A DNA stretch of 64,000 bases from an uncultured Parafilimonas sp. (GTDB taxonomy: Bacteria > Bacteroidota > Bacteroidia > Chitinophagales > Chitinophagaceae), in the NCBI GenBank assembly GCA_903882935.1, contig CAIRZB010000028.1, positions 62,001-126,000 on the forward strand. The letters are read 5' to 3'. How positions within the stretch are numbered: position 1 is the first letter of the stretch; each line of letters starts with the position of its first letter. The notes below the pieces were generated by a model that saw only the letters and a program-made list of their open reading frames with translations, was not told the DNA's origin and searched no databases. Shown here piece after piece: positions 17,292-26,585 of the stretch. A program made the position numbers and the translations under genes.

Positions 17292-19820
17292 ATGAAAAAA
17301 TTGTTAACGTTAGCCAGTATTGTAATTTGTACAAACATTTTTGGGCAAAAGCCTGCAAGCCCGGCGCCAACTACGCCAGCACCAGCCACTACGCCGCCGC
17401 CCAAAACGCCAGCCGAACAAGGCCCAAAGAAATATGCGGACCTTATTACCGACAAGGCGGTAACCAAACCAGGGTTGTTTACCGTGCATAAAATAGACGA
17501 AAAATGGTATTTCGACATTCCCGATTCTGTATTGAACCGCGAAATAATGGTGGTTACCCGGTTTAGTAAAGTGGCAGGCGGTGCGCAGGTATATGGCGGT
17601 GAACTGGCCAACAGCCAAACCATTATTTGGGAAAAAGGCCCTAACAACAACCTCTTTCTAAGGGTGGTAACCACTATTAGCCAAGCAGACTCAACCAATG
17701 ATATTTATAAGGCCGTTACCAGCTCGTACCTTAACCCAATAGCAGCCGCTTTTGACATTAAGGCATTTGGTAAGGACTCCAGCAGTTATATAATAGATGT
17801 GTCAGATTTTTTTAAAGGCGATAACCAAGCAGTTAGCCTGCACCCGTTTTATAAACGCAGGCTCAATTTGGGCGGCCTTGCATCCGACAGGTCGTTTATA
17901 CAAAGTATCAAAACCTTCCCAACCAACACCGAAATTAAAACAGTAAAAACGTTTAATTCATCACCCAGCTTTGGGCCGCAGGCACCTGGCACTACCAGCC
18001 TGCCAGCCGCCGACGCGTCGGGGGCCGTTACGTTGGAATTGAACACTTCGTTTATCGCCCTGCCAAAAATACCGATGAAAAAAAGGCTGTTCGACCCGAG
18101 GGTGGGCTTTTTTGCGGACGATTACACCGTGTACAGCGACAACCAGCAAAAAGTGTTTGACGAAGAGTTTATTGTGCGTTGGAGGTTGGAACCGAAAGAC
18201 GAGGATATGGAAAAATGGAAAAATGGCCAACTGGTTGAACCTAAAAAGCCGATAATATATTACATTGACCCAGCTACCCCAAAAAAATGGCACCCTTACC
18301 TAATAGCTGGGGTTAACGACTGGCAGAAAGCTTTTGAAAAAGCTGGTTTTAAAAATGCCATCATGGCCAAAGAATGGCCAGTGGGCGACTCAACCATGAG
18401 CATGGAGGACGCGCGCTTTTCAGTAATACGCTATTTTGCCTCCGATATTGAAAATGCCTATGGCCCCAACGTACACGACCCCCGCAGTGGCGAGATACTG
18501 GAAAGCCATATTGGCTGGTACCACAACGTTATGAAATTGTTGCACGACTGGTACATGGTGCAAACCGCCGCGGTTGACCCCAATGCCAGAAAAATGACTT
18601 TTGACGATACCTTAATGGGCAACTTGATACGCTTTGTGTCATCGCACGAAATAGGCCACACCTTGGGCCTGCGCCATAACATGGGCAGCAGCAGCCGAAC
18701 ACCGGTGGAGCTATTGCGTAATAAAAAATGGGTAGAAGCCAACGGCCACACCGCCTCCATTATGGACTATGCCCGTTTTAACTATGTGGCCCAGCCCGAA
18801 GACAGCATAAGCGAAATAGGCCTTTTTCCGCGTATTGGCGAGTACGACAAATGGGCGATTAAATGGGGGTATACGCCCACCGCAACCACTGATGCAAAAG
18901 AGGACGAAAAAATTGTAAACAAATGGGCCATAGACAGCCTAACGGCCAACCCGCGCTTATGGTTTGGCACGGAAACCAATCCGTTTGACCCCCGGTCGCA
19001 AACAGAAGACTTGGGCGACAACAGCGTGAAAGCCAGTGAATACGGCATTAAGAACCTTAAACGGATTATGGCACAATTACCTGACTGGACCAAGGAAGAG
19101 GCCGACAAGTACGAAAACTTGCAGGAAATGTACGACCAGGTAACCATACAGTTTAACAGGTATATGAACCACGTATTAAGAAACGTGGGCGGCGTTTACG
19201 AAACGCCCAAAAGCGTTGAGCAGAAAGGCGATGTGTACGAGCCCGCGCCAAAAGCCACCCAAAAAGAAGCGGTTGCTTTTTTAAACAAACAGCTTTTTGA
19301 CAGCCCCTATTGGCTGGTTGACAAAAATATAATCAACAAATTTAACAGCCCAGTTACCAACGATGCATTAGCAAACATGCAAACTAGCGTGCTTAACAGC
19401 CTTTTGGGGCCTGCCAGGTTAAACAGGTTAGCCATTAGCGGTACCCGGTTTGGCGCGGCAAACACCTACCCGCCCGATGAAATGCTGGATGATGTTAAAA
19501 AAGGCATTTGGAGTGAACTTGTAACCAAGAAGACGATTGAGAGCTACCGTAGAAACCTGCAAAAAACCTATACGGAGGCATTGATAGCCATACTAAACCC
19601 GCAGGGCAACTCAATATCCATACAAGGCCTGCCCCCTGCTTTTGCAGCATTGTTTAACAACAATGTAAAAAATACCGACATCCCATCCATTGCGCGTGCT
19701 AACCTTACTGGTTTGCGTACCGAAATATTGGCGGCTTTACCAACCACCACCGACAAATTGAGCAAATACCATTTGCAGGATGTGGCGGAAAGGATTAAAA
19801 GGGCGTTAGACCCCAAATAA
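17292..19820 (+). CDS. secreted zinc-dependent metalloprotease (met-zincin, DUF5117 type)
   Basis: This 842-residue protein starts with a signal peptide (MKKLLTLASIVICTNIFGQ) followed by a Pro/Ala/Thr-rich segment. The N-terminal part resembles the DUF5117/DUF5118 domains that precede met-zincin domains in Bacteroidota. The zinc site is HEIGHTLGLRH (His452, Glu453, His456, His462), with the Met-turn candidate ASIMDYAR about 40 residues later. It should hydrolyse peptides in the periplasm or outside the cell; the substrate is unknown. It stands alone, is transcribed away from exbB, and has a 20-bp-stem terminator downstream. Confidence 0.9.
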   Translation: MKKLLTLASIVICTNIFGQKPASPAPTTPAPATTPPPKTPAEQGPKKYADLITDKAVTKPGLFTVHKIDEKWYFDIPDSVLNREIMVVTRFSKVAGGAQVYGGELANSQTIIWEKGPNNNLFLRVVTTISQADSTNDIYKAVTSSYLNPIAAAFDIKAFGKDSSSYIIDVSDFFKGDNQAVSLHPFYKRRLNLGGLASDRSFIQSIKTFPTNTEIKTVKTFNSSPSFGPQAPGTTSLPAADASGAVTLELNTSFIALPKIPMKKRLFDPRVGFFADDYTVYSDNQQKVFDEEFIVRWRLEPKDEDMEKWKNGQLVEPKKPIIYYIDPATPKKWHPYLIAGVNDWQKAFEKAGFKNAIMAKEWPVGDSTMSMEDARFSVIRYFASDIENAYGPNVHDPRSGEILESHIGWYHNVMKLLHDWYMVQTAAVDPNARKMTFDDTLMGNLIRFVSSHEIGHTLGLRHNMGSSSRTPVELLRNKKWVEANGHTASIMDYARFNYVAQPEDSISEIGLFPRIGEYDKWAIKWGYTPTATTDAKEDEKIVNKWAIDSLTANPRLWFGTETNPFDPRSQTEDLGDNSVKASEYGIKNLKRIMAQLPDWTKEEADKYENLQEMYDQVTIQFNRYMNHVLRNVGGVYETPKSVEQKGDVYEPAPKATQKEAVAFLNKQLFDSPYWLVDKNIINKFNSPVTNDALANMQTSVLNSLLGPARLNRLAISGTRFGAANTYPPDEMLDDVKKGIWSELVTKKTIESYRRNLQKTYTEALIAILNPQGNSISIQGLPPAFAALFNNNVKNTDIPSIARANLTGLRTEILAALPTTTDKLSKYHLQDVAERIKRALDPK

Positions 19821-19877
19821 CGTAGGAAACGTGAACAGGTAATGGCGAGCGGTTATTAAAAATTAGGACAGTGGTAA

Positions 19878-19925
19878 AAACCAAAACAGCCCACAGGTAA
19901 AAAAGCCTGTGGGCTGTTTTGGTTT
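19878..19925 (+). terminator. very strong terminator, 20-bp perfect stem
   Basis: AAACCAAAACAGCCCACAGG (19878-19897) pairs perfectly with 19906-19925 around the 8-nt loop TAAAAAAG. A/T-rich outer arms make it symmetric, so it can act on both strands. It closes the metalloprotease gene. Confidence 0.88.
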
Positions 19926-20184
19926 CAATAAACAACACGGGCTTACAAAGGCAGTACCATAACCCAGTGCCCCAGCGTGCACATCGCGTTACCTATATTG
20001 CCAAGCACCGGTGTTATAATAACCAACAGTTTTTCAATGAATTGAGTGGCGAGGGCCCTTAGCCAGCCGAAAAAAAACCACCTATTAACAGGCTATTACC
20101 ACCGTGCAGTTAATTTAACACATATAATGCCCTTAAGGCAACCCATGGAGTTTTAAATGTGTTTAAATAATATTATTTTTAGGC

Positions 20185-20215
20185 ACGGAGGAATACAACC
20201 ATTGTATTCCTCCGT
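20185..20215. promoter_or_regulatory. perfect 14-bp hairpin before the polyketide cluster
   Basis: ACGGAGGAATACAA (20185-20198) and TTGTATTCCTCCGT (20202-20215) are perfectly complementary with a 3-nt spacer CCA. It sits 44 bp before the first start codon and lacks a T run on the plus strand, so an operator or leader hairpin fits better than a terminator for rightward transcription. Confidence 0.6.
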
Positions 20216-20259
20216 ATGTTTAAGGCATATTATTTGCATTATCAAGTAAAAACAACCAA

Positions 20260-21126
20260 TTGCTACAGCGGAGTACAGTACAATTATTGCGTTTTCCATT
20301 TTCTTACTTCCTAATGCCCGTTTATTGGTTTGCATTAAGCTTTGTGCCAGCCGTTAACTGGCCTAGGGCCGCAGGCATATTCTTACTAATACACTTATTA
20401 TTATACCCCGCCAGCAATGGCTACAACAGCTTCATGGATAGGGACACTGACAGCATAGGCGGCATAGCCAAACCTTTGCAACCAACCCGCCAATTGTTTT
20501 TTGCCACTATTATTATGGATGCACTGGCCTTAATTGCCGGGCTCTTTATTTCAACCCTATTTTTTGCGGGCGTTGCCCTATATATTATTTGCTCGCGGCT
20601 ATACAGTTACCGAAACATCAGGCTAAAAAAATTCCCCGTTATCGGCTACCTTACCGTTATTTTAAACCAGGGTGCCGTTATATTTTTTATGGTTTACCAT
20701 GGCGCGGCACAGCAGCTTTCAACACAAGTGCCTTGGCAGGGTTTAATCGCCTCCAGTTTTTTAATCGGTGGGTTTTACCCCATCACCCAAATATACCAAC
20801 ACAACAGCGATGCCAAAGACGGGGTAAAAACCATTAGCATGCTACTGGGCAAACGCGGCACCTTTATTTTTTGTGCGCTCATGTATGCCATAGCATTTAG
20901 CATATTATTTATGTATTACGTGGCGCAAAAACAAGTTGGCTCGTTTTTAGTGTTACAAATGTTTTTTATACCTGTTATATTCTATTTTTTACGCTGGCTG
21001 TTACAGGTTTGGAAAAACGAAGCCTATGCAGACTTTACCCATACCATGCGTATGAACTGGCTGGCGGGCACCTGTACCAACTTGGCATTTATTACCTTAA
21101 TCATCATTAAGCATTGGCAAATATAA
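20260..21126 (+). CDS. UbiA-family prenyltransferase
   Basis: This 288-residue integral membrane protein should attach an isoprenoid chain to an aromatic acceptor. The first Asp-rich motif N-x3-D-x3-D is exact (Asn56, Asp60, Asp64 in NGYNSFMDRDTD). A second acidic stretch, NSDAKDG, follows at about 185. Eight or nine hydrophobic segments are visible. The start is a TTG at 20260, because VQLLRFPFSYFLMP is the conserved N terminus and no in-frame ATG precedes it; the next ATG would cut this region. It overlaps the following polyketide synthase gene by 13 bp, implying coupled translation and a shared pathway. Confidence 0.88.
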   Translation: MLQRSTVQLLRFPFSYFLMPVYWFALSFVPAVNWPRAAGIFLLIHLLLYPASNGYNSFMDRDTDSIGGIAKPLQPTRQLFFATIIMDALALIAGLFISTLFFAGVALYIICSRLYSYRNIRLKKFPVIGYLTVILNQGAVIFFMVYHGAAQQLSTQVPWQGLIASSFLIGGFYPITQIYQHNSDAKDGVKTISMLLGKRGTFIFCALMYAIAFSILFMYYVAQKQVGSFLVLQMFFIPVIFYFLRWLLQVWKNEAYADFTHTMRMNWLAGTCTNLAFITLIIIKHWQI

Positions 21127-22199
21127 TTTCCATAGCAACCGAAGTACCCGAATTTTGCCACCGGCAAGAAGACATAGTGCATTTTATGTCTACTGTTTAC
21201 GGCATAGACGATATTGAGAAAAGAAAGCTTACTTATTTGTACAAGCACAGCGATATTGAAAAGCGCTATTCGGTGATTGACGATTTTGGCCTTGCTGCAA
21301 ACGAATGGGATTTTGTTCCGCAAAACCCCGCAGCCCCTTTTCCTAACATGGAAGAAAGAATGGCCGTTTATAACCAAACAGCACCCGGCTTGTCAATAAA
21401 AGCCATAGCCAATTGTGTTAGCGGTCACATCGTGCCTACAGAAATAACCCACCTGATAACAGTTAGTTGCACAGGTATGAGCGCGCCGGGGCTTGATTTG
21501 CAAATAGCCGAGGCAATGGGGCTAGCGCCTAACATCTTCCGCACATCCGTAAACTTTATGGGCTGTTATGCGGCCGTGCATGGCCTTAAATTGGCCAAAT
21601 TAATTTGCGACAGCACGCCCAATGCCAACGTTGTAGTGGTGGCCACCGAGCTTTGCACCATCCATTTTCAAAAGGAATATACGACAGACAATGTGGCCAG
21701 CAGCCTGCTGTTTGCGGATGGCTGCGCCGCAGTGCTTGTATCAAACACCGTAACAAGCGGCAATAGCCTTGCCCTGAAAGGTTTTTACAGCCACGTGCAG
21801 TACAAAGGAAAAAAAGACATGGCTTGGGAACTGAGCAGCAAGGGCTTTTTGATGACATTGAGCGGGTATATTCCACACTTGGTGGAAGAAGACATCAACA
21901 ACTTGGTATATAACGCCCTGCGATATTACGGGTTAGGGATGGATGATATTACCAACTGGTGTATACACCCCGGTGGTAAAAAAATTCTTGACGTGATTGA
22001 AAAGAAATTGCAACTGGGTAAGGATGCGTTGCAAATACCCCGGAAAATACTTTCGGAGTACGGCAATATGTCGTCTCCCACTATATTATTTGTGCTGCAG
22101 CAGTATATGCTGGCACCCCCAAAGCCAAACACAAACATATTTGGCCTGGCTTTTGGCCCCGGATTAACCATGGAAACTTTTATTGCTTGCAGGCCATGA
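21114..22199 (+). CDS. type III polyketide synthase (chalcone/stilbene synthase fold)
   Basis: This 361-residue protein matches the thiolase-fold type III PKS family, which extends acyl-CoA starters with malonyl-CoA and cyclises them to pyrones or resorcinols. The catalytic triad is complete: Cys151 in NFMGCYAAVHG, His285 in CIHPGGK and Asn318 in YGNMSSPT. The starter unit cannot be read from sequence; bacterial relatives with methyltransferase and flavoprotein partners often use fatty acyl starters and make alkylresorcinols or alkylpyrones. Translation starts at TTG 21114 inside the prenyltransferase gene, and its stop overlaps the next ATG (ATGA). Confidence 0.93.
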   Translation: MANIISIATEVPEFCHRQEDIVHFMSTVYGIDDIEKRKLTYLYKHSDIEKRYSVIDDFGLAANEWDFVPQNPAAPFPNMEERMAVYNQTAPGLSIKAIANCVSGHIVPTEITHLITVSCTGMSAPGLDLQIAEAMGLAPNIFRTSVNFMGCYAAVHGLKLAKLICDSTPNANVVVVATELCTIHFQKEYTTDNVASSLLFADGCAAVLVSNTVTSGNSLALKGFYSHVQYKGKKDMAWELSSKGFLMTLSGYIPHLVEEDINNLVYNALRYYGLGMDDITNWCIHPGGKKILDVIEKKLQLGKDALQIPRKILSEYGNMSSPTILFVLQQYMLAPPKPNTNIFGLAFGPGLTMETFIACRP

Positions 22200-22891
22200 A
22201 TTTGAAAGAACGCTCATATAAAAAAGAACTGCTTGACGGCGAAGACATACCCTTACCCGCTATTGAAAAAAATATGCGGGAGCTGGATTTCATAAATACG
22301 CAGCTGGGTGGCCATGCTATAACCATAAAAGGCTTTAAAACGTTATTGGGTAAAAAAAGGCAGGTTACAGTATGCGAAGTGGGCTGCGGCGGTGGCGATA
22401 ACCTTGCAGCCATAGCAAAATGGTGTAACAAAAAGGGCATCAAATTACATTGCATAGGTATTGACATTAAAAAAGAATGCGTAGGCGTGGCCCAAACCAA
22501 TAAGCATTTGCCAGATTCCTCCACCTGGCTTACCAGCGATTACAAGGAGGTGTTTTTTACCGAAAAGCCCGACATTATATTTTCCAGTTTGTTTTGCCAC
22601 CATTTTACCGAGGAAGAATTGGTTTACCAATTGCAATGGATGGAGTTTAACAGCGGCACTGGCTTTTTTATAAACGACCTGCACCGCAATAGCATTGCCT
22701 ACCATGCCATAAAAATACTCACGGCGCTTTTTTCATCCTCGTATTTAGTAAAAAACGATGCCCCTTTGAGCGTTGCACGGGGTTTTGTAAAACAGGAATG
22801 GCACAGCATTTTTAAACAAGCCTATATTAAGCCCTACCAAATAAGCTGGCGGTGGGCGTTCCGCCATTTAATCATCTTTAAGCATGGTTGA
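22196..22891 (+). CDS. class I SAM-dependent methyltransferase
   Basis: I start at the ATG at 22196, which overlaps the PKS stop as ATGA; a TTG at 22187 would add three residues. The 231-residue protein has the SAM-binding motif EVGCGGGDN (about residues 61-69), an acidic residue after strand two (GIDIKKECV), and a Rossmann fold of normal length. By context it probably O- or C-methylates the polyketide product, as SrsB-type enzymes do in Streptomyces alkylresorcinol clusters; this is inference. It overlaps the following oxidoreductase gene by 8 bp. Confidence 0.88.
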   Translation: MNLKERSYKKELLDGEDIPLPAIEKNMRELDFINTQLGGHAITIKGFKTLLGKKRQVTVCEVGCGGGDNLAAIAKWCNKKGIKLHCIGIDIKKECVGVAQTNKHLPDSSTWLTSDYKEVFFTEKPDIIFSSLFCHHFTEEELVYQLQWMEFNSGTGFFINDLHRNSIAYHAIKILTALFSSSYLVKNDAPLSVARGFVKQEWHSIFKQAYIKPYQISWRWAFRHLIIFKHG

Positions 22892-24020
22892 TACCTTTTA
22901 TGATATTGCCATTGCAGGCGGTGGCCTTGCTGGGTTAACGCTAGCCATACAAAGCGCGGATGCAGGCTATAAAACGTTGCTGGTTGAAAAGGAACAATAC
23001 CCCTTCCACAAGGTTTGTGGCGAATACATAAGCAACGAAAGTGCCGCTTTTTTGCAGCGTGTAGGCATGCCTTTACAAAAACTGCAACTGCCCCAAATAA
23101 AAAGCCTGCAAATTTCCAACTGTAAAGGCAAGGCGTACGGTTTTAACCTGCCCCTTGGCGGCTTTGGCATTAGCCGCCACACTTTAGACCATGCCTTGTA
23201 TAACATTGCCCTGTCAAAAGGCGTAACCGTACTTACGCAAACCAAAATAGCCGATATTACGTTTAATAATGATTTGTTTACCTTCACTACCAACCAACAT
23301 GGGTTTACCGCCAAATGTGCCGTTGGCAGCTTTGGCAAGCGAAGCAACCTGGATGTAAAATGGAAACGGCCTTTCATTGCCTCAAAAACCAGCGGGCTAA
23401 ACAATTATATTGGCGTTAAATACCACATACGGTACCCGCATGACCCAACGCTTATAGCCTTGCATAATTTTTCAAACGGGTACTGCGGCATATCTAACAT
23501 TGAGGATGGCAAAACCTGCTTATGCTATTTAACCACCGCGCAAAACCTACAGCAAAACGGTAACTCCATTAAACAAATGGAGGAGAACGTATTGTTTAAA
23601 AACCCGCGTTTGCAGCAAATACTGTCAACGGCAGATTTTTTGTATCAGGCCCCCTTGGCAATATCCCAAGTAAGCTTTGCCCAAAAAAGCCAAGTGGAAA
23701 ACCACCTGCTTATGGCCGGTGACGCAGCTGGCCTTATAACACCCTTGTGTGGCAACGGCATGAGCATGGCCATGCATGCAGGCAAGCTTGCTTTTAATAA
23801 TATGCACCTTTTTTTGCAAGGCAAAATAAGCAGGTCATTCATGGAGCAACGGTATGCCGCCGAATGGCGCAAGCACTTTAGCAGCCGTTTGTTTACCGGC
23901 AGGCTGGTGCAAAGCGCCTTTGGTGGCGATACTTCCACAGCGCTGTTCCTACACCTAATTAGCAAAAATACCTGGCTTGCCCAAAAGCTTATTTCTGCTA
24001 CACATGGCACCGCATTTTAG
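22884..24020 (+). CDS. FAD-dependent oxidoreductase (geranylgeranyl reductase / monooxygenase superfamily)
   Basis: This 378-residue flavoprotein shows the dinucleotide motif AGGGLAGLTLA (residues 11-21), the conserved FHKVCGEYIS segment (41-50) and the second FAD motif MAGDAAGLITPLCGNGMS (277-294). This pattern fits the group containing geranylgeranyl reductases and PHBH-type hydroxylases. In the cluster it could reduce the prenyl chain or hydroxylate the ring on the way to a quinone. ATG 22884 lies inside the methyltransferase gene. A 151-bp gap separates it from the sigma-factor operon. Confidence 0.9.
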   Translation: MVDTFYDIAIAGGGLAGLTLAIQSADAGYKTLLVEKEQYPFHKVCGEYISNESAAFLQRVGMPLQKLQLPQIKSLQISNCKGKAYGFNLPLGGFGISRHTLDHALYNIALSKGVTVLTQTKIADITFNNDLFTFTTNQHGFTAKCAVGSFGKRSNLDVKWKRPFIASKTSGLNNYIGVKYHIRYPHDPTLIALHNFSNGYCGISNIEDGKTCLCYLTTAQNLQQNGNSIKQMEENVLFKNPRLQQILSTADFLYQAPLAISQVSFAQKSQVENHLLMAGDAAGLITPLCGNGMSMAMHAGKLAFNNMHLFLQGKISRSFMEQRYAAEWRKHFSSRLFTGRLVQSAFGGDTSTALFLHLISKNTWLAQKLISATHGTAF

Positions 24021-24171
24021 GTTAAGCTTTACTATAATTTATCTGGCCGAGCATTAAAATGGCATATAAAACGTATGCATTACCTTTAAGTATTAAAAAA
24101 AATTTAACCAAAAGCAACCCTTTACCACCAAACCGTGTTTCCCTTGCTAAACAACCAAAGAATAGGTAAGA

Positions 24172-24747
24172 TTGACAGACCTGACAGCCATAATACGCGA
24201 GTGCGCCGAAAACAATGCGCGGAGTCAAAAATTAATTTATGACCGCTATCTTGGTTTTGCATTAAAAACAGCGTTCAGGTATGTGCATTCTTATGATAAT
24301 GCGGCCCATGCCGCCAACGATGCCTTTATTAAGATATTTAAGGCATTTAAAAATTTTGAAATAAGGGACAGAAACAATGTGGAGCCGATGCTGATGGGAT
24401 GGATGAAACGGATTGTGATAAACACTTCCATTGATTTTATGTTGCGGGAGAGCTTGGTACCTGAACATATTGAGCTACCCGACCACGCATTTAACAAAAA
24501 AGACGGGGCACCAACAGGCGAACAAACGATGGTGTACAAAGAACTGATAGGCCTAGTACGTAAATTAAGCCCGGCTTACCGGGTGGTGTTTAACCTGCAT
24601 GTTATTGACGGTTACTCGCACCCTGAAATAGCAAAAATGTTGGGTATATCGGTAGGCACTTCAAAATCCAACTTGGCTAAAGCCAAGGCATTCTTACAAA
24701 AACATCTAGTGAAAGACGATAATGGCAATGTTTTATGTTTTACATAA
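24172..24747 (+). CDS. ECF-type RNA polymerase sigma factor
   Basis: This 191-residue protein has a region-2-like segment (residues 1-90, with NDAFIKIFKAFKNFE matching the core-binding helix) and a sigma-70 region-4 helix-turn-helix near the C terminus (GYSHPEIAKMLGISVGTSKSN, about 145-165). The start is TTG at 24172. It should direct RNA polymerase to a specific regulon and be held inactive by a partner protein. Its last 13 bp overlap the next gene, the candidate anti-sigma factor, which supports functional pairing. Confidence 0.93.
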   Translation: MTDLTAIIRECAENNARSQKLIYDRYLGFALKTAFRYVHSYDNAAHAANDAFIKIFKAFKNFEIRDRNNVEPMLMGWMKRIVINTSIDFMLRESLVPEHIELPDHAFNKKDGAPTGEQTMVYKELIGLVRKLSPAYRVVFNLHVIDGYSHPEIAKMLGISVGTSKSNLAKAKAFLQKHLVKDDNGNVLCFT

Positions 24748-26138
24748 AAAGTGACAATATAGAAGAATTATTCCGCGAGGCGGCCGAAAAGTATCATATT
24801 GATACAGCGGGCGCCGAGGCTTGGGCGGATGTGGAGGCAGCAGTGCACGCGGATGACATGCCCCCACCACCACCCCCTGAACAAAAGCGCAAACGGCGAT
24901 GGTTTGTTTTTCTGTGGTTTTTGCTTATCCCTCTTGGCTGGTTTTCACACAATATATGGACTGCACTAAGCGAACCGAGGCAAAATGACCAAAAAACGGC
25001 CCAAACAACAAAAACAAACGCAGCACCAAACTTTGATACCAGTAGCGTGCCGCCGCAGATAACAACAGACGATAAACCAACAGTAAGCAATACACAATCT
25101 GAAAATACACAATCGGCCGTTGCCGCAACCAAGCTGAACAGAAACACCAACGATGAAAAACACCCACTTGCCGCCCAACATGGCTACAAACCCGCTGTTA
25201 AGCAAGGCATAAATTTTATGCGGGTAAAGCAAGCCAGCGTAGCTACAGACAACAATTTTAACACCAAGCCAGGCAGCAAACTGCCGGGGCTTGGTTTGTT
25301 AAATGGCACACTGCAAAGCAACAAAGCGGCTGAAGTAAAAAGTGATGTGGAATTGCAAGCCCAAATTACACAAGGTGGGCATCAAAACACCGGCAACGCT
25401 GCACAGGCCATTGAGCCTACTGCCTCGGCTAAAACGATGGCCCAAGATACCGCAGTAACTGGTAGCGCATACAACAAAACAAGCAGTTTAGCTGGCAATG
25501 ATAGCAATACTAATGGCAACCAAAACCATAACATAAAGCCTAAAAACAGCCGCTACTTTTACGTAGGGTTATCGGTTGCGCCTGATGTTAGTTTCATCCA
25601 TTTTCAAAAAACGTCCGTATTGGGTTTGGGTGCAGGCGTAGTGTTAGGTTACCACATTAACAACAAACTAAGTGTAGAAACCGGGCTGATGCTTGACAAG
25701 AAGAATTATTTTACCGATGGTAAATATTTTGATAAAAGCAAATTACCATATGGCAACAACATAAACCTTAAAGATGTGGAAGGGTACTGCAAAATGGCCG
25801 AAATACCTATTAACATCCGTTACACATTTAATACTAAAGCCACAAACAGTTTTTATGGCATTGCAGGGCTTTCATCTTACATAATGGGTAACCAGTTTTA
25901 TGAATACGGTTATACTTGGAATACCAACTACTACAGCAAAATATACCGGAGCGATAAGGTGGCCGTATATCCTTTTTCTGTGGTAAACTTGGGCATAGGG
26001 TACGAGAAAAAATTAGGCCGTAACACTAATATACGTTTTGAGCCCTATATGAAGGTGCCTTTGGCGGGGCTTGGTGCAGGCAGTTTAAAAATAGCCAGCA
26101 CTGGGTTGTATGTGACACTTACCAAAAAAATACTCTAA
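24735..26138 (+). CDS. putative dual-membrane-spanning anti-sigma factor with outer-membrane beta-barrel
   Basis: The 467-residue protein has four parts. Residues 1-54 form an acidic/helical cytoplasmic head. Residues 57-78 are one membrane segment (WFVFLWFLLIPLGWFSHNIW) preceded by KRKRR, so the N terminus stays inside. About residues 80-270 are a low-complexity linker rich in Asn, Gln, Thr and Lys. From about 272 (YFYVGLSVAPDVSFI) there is an outer-membrane beta-barrel-like domain ending in the aromatic/hydrophobic strand TGLYVTLTKKIL. There is no cleavable signal peptide. This layout matches the dual membrane-spanning anti-sigma factors (Dma) reported in Bacteroides thetaiotaomicron. Overlap with the sigma gene supports that role. 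The linker is long enough to cross the periplasm. Confidence 0.8.
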   Translation: MFYIKSDNIEELFREAAEKYHIDTAGAEAWADVEAAVHADDMPPPPPPEQKRKRRWFVFLWFLLIPLGWFSHNIWTALSEPRQNDQKTAQTTKTNAAPNFDTSSVPPQITTDDKPTVSNTQSENTQSAVAATKLNRNTNDEKHPLAAQHGYKPAVKQGINFMRVKQASVATDNNFNTKPGSKLPGLGLLNGTLQSNKAAEVKSDVELQAQITQGGHQNTGNAAQAIEPTASAKTMAQDTAVTGSAYNKTSSLAGNDSNTNGNQNHNIKPKNSRYFYVGLSVAPDVSFIHFQKTSVLGLGAGVVLGYHINNKLSVETGLMLDKKNYFTDGKYFDKSKLPYGNNINLKDVEGYCKMAEIPINIRYTFNTKATNSFYGIAGLSSYIMGNQFYEYGYTWNTNYYSKIYRSDKVAVYPFSVVNLGIGYEKKLGRNTNIRFEPYMKVPLAGLGAGSLKIASTGLYVTLTKKIL

Positions 26139-26159
26139 CAGTTTTTAACAACAATTACA

Positions 26160-26576
26160 ATGAAAAGAAAAAGGCAAATCATTTTGTCAGCCACCGCTTT
26201 GTGCCTATTGATAGCAGTAGCATGGGGGTTTTACCAATACAGCAGGCCCCATGCCAGCGCACTGGATAAACCTACGGAGTTTATTATTTCGGCAGACTCG
26301 CTATATGCGGCATTTTCCGGCAATGAGCCGGTTGCTGATAAAACTTTTATGAACAAAGTGCTTGAAGTAAAAGGAACAGTACAAGACATGACCACCAGCG
26401 ACAGAAAGCCGGTGTTATTGCTGCAAACCCGAGGCGCAGGCATAGTTAACTGCTTAATGGCAGCAGACAGTGCTACTATATTTTCCACTGTACAAAAGAA
26501 TAGCACAGTGGTAATAAAGGGCAAATGCAGTGGGTTTTTAATGGATGTTAACCTGGTTGATTGTGTAATTAAATAA
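26160..26576 (+). CDS. OB-fold membrane-anchored protein (tRNA_anti-like)
   Basis: This 138-residue protein has an N-terminal membrane anchor or uncleaved signal (residues 7-25) and then a single OB-fold-like domain. The segment KVLEVKGTVQDMT, followed by VLLLQTRG and VVIKGKCSGF near the end, resembles the tRNA_anti-like family found in Bacteroidota exported proteins. It probably does not bind tRNA. The gene starts 21 bp after the anti-sigma gene and 9 bp before the next, so it belongs to the same operon. Its role is unknown. Confidence 0.75.
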   Translation: MKRKRQIILSATALCLLIAVAWGFYQYSRPHASALDKPTEFIISADSLYAAFSGNEPVADKTFMNKVLEVKGTVQDMTTSDRKPVLLLQTRGAGIVNCLMAADSATIFSTVQKNSTVVIKGKCSGFLMDVNLVDCVIK

Positions 26577-26585
26577 TATATATAG

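Larger units (their letters stand above)
19821..20259. other. 439-bp gap upstream of the polyketide cluster
   Basis: The gap holds the terminator at 19878-19925, a minus-strand open stretch of 49 codons at 19943-20092 without a start codon, and a perfect hairpin at 20185-20215. The open stretch reads like a hydrophobic peptide (for example LLVIITPVLGNIGNAMC, then HWVMVLPL and a stop). It could be a gene remnant or a frameshifted small gene, since it begins next to an eight-base A run at 20070-20077, but chance is not excluded. Confidence 0.5.
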
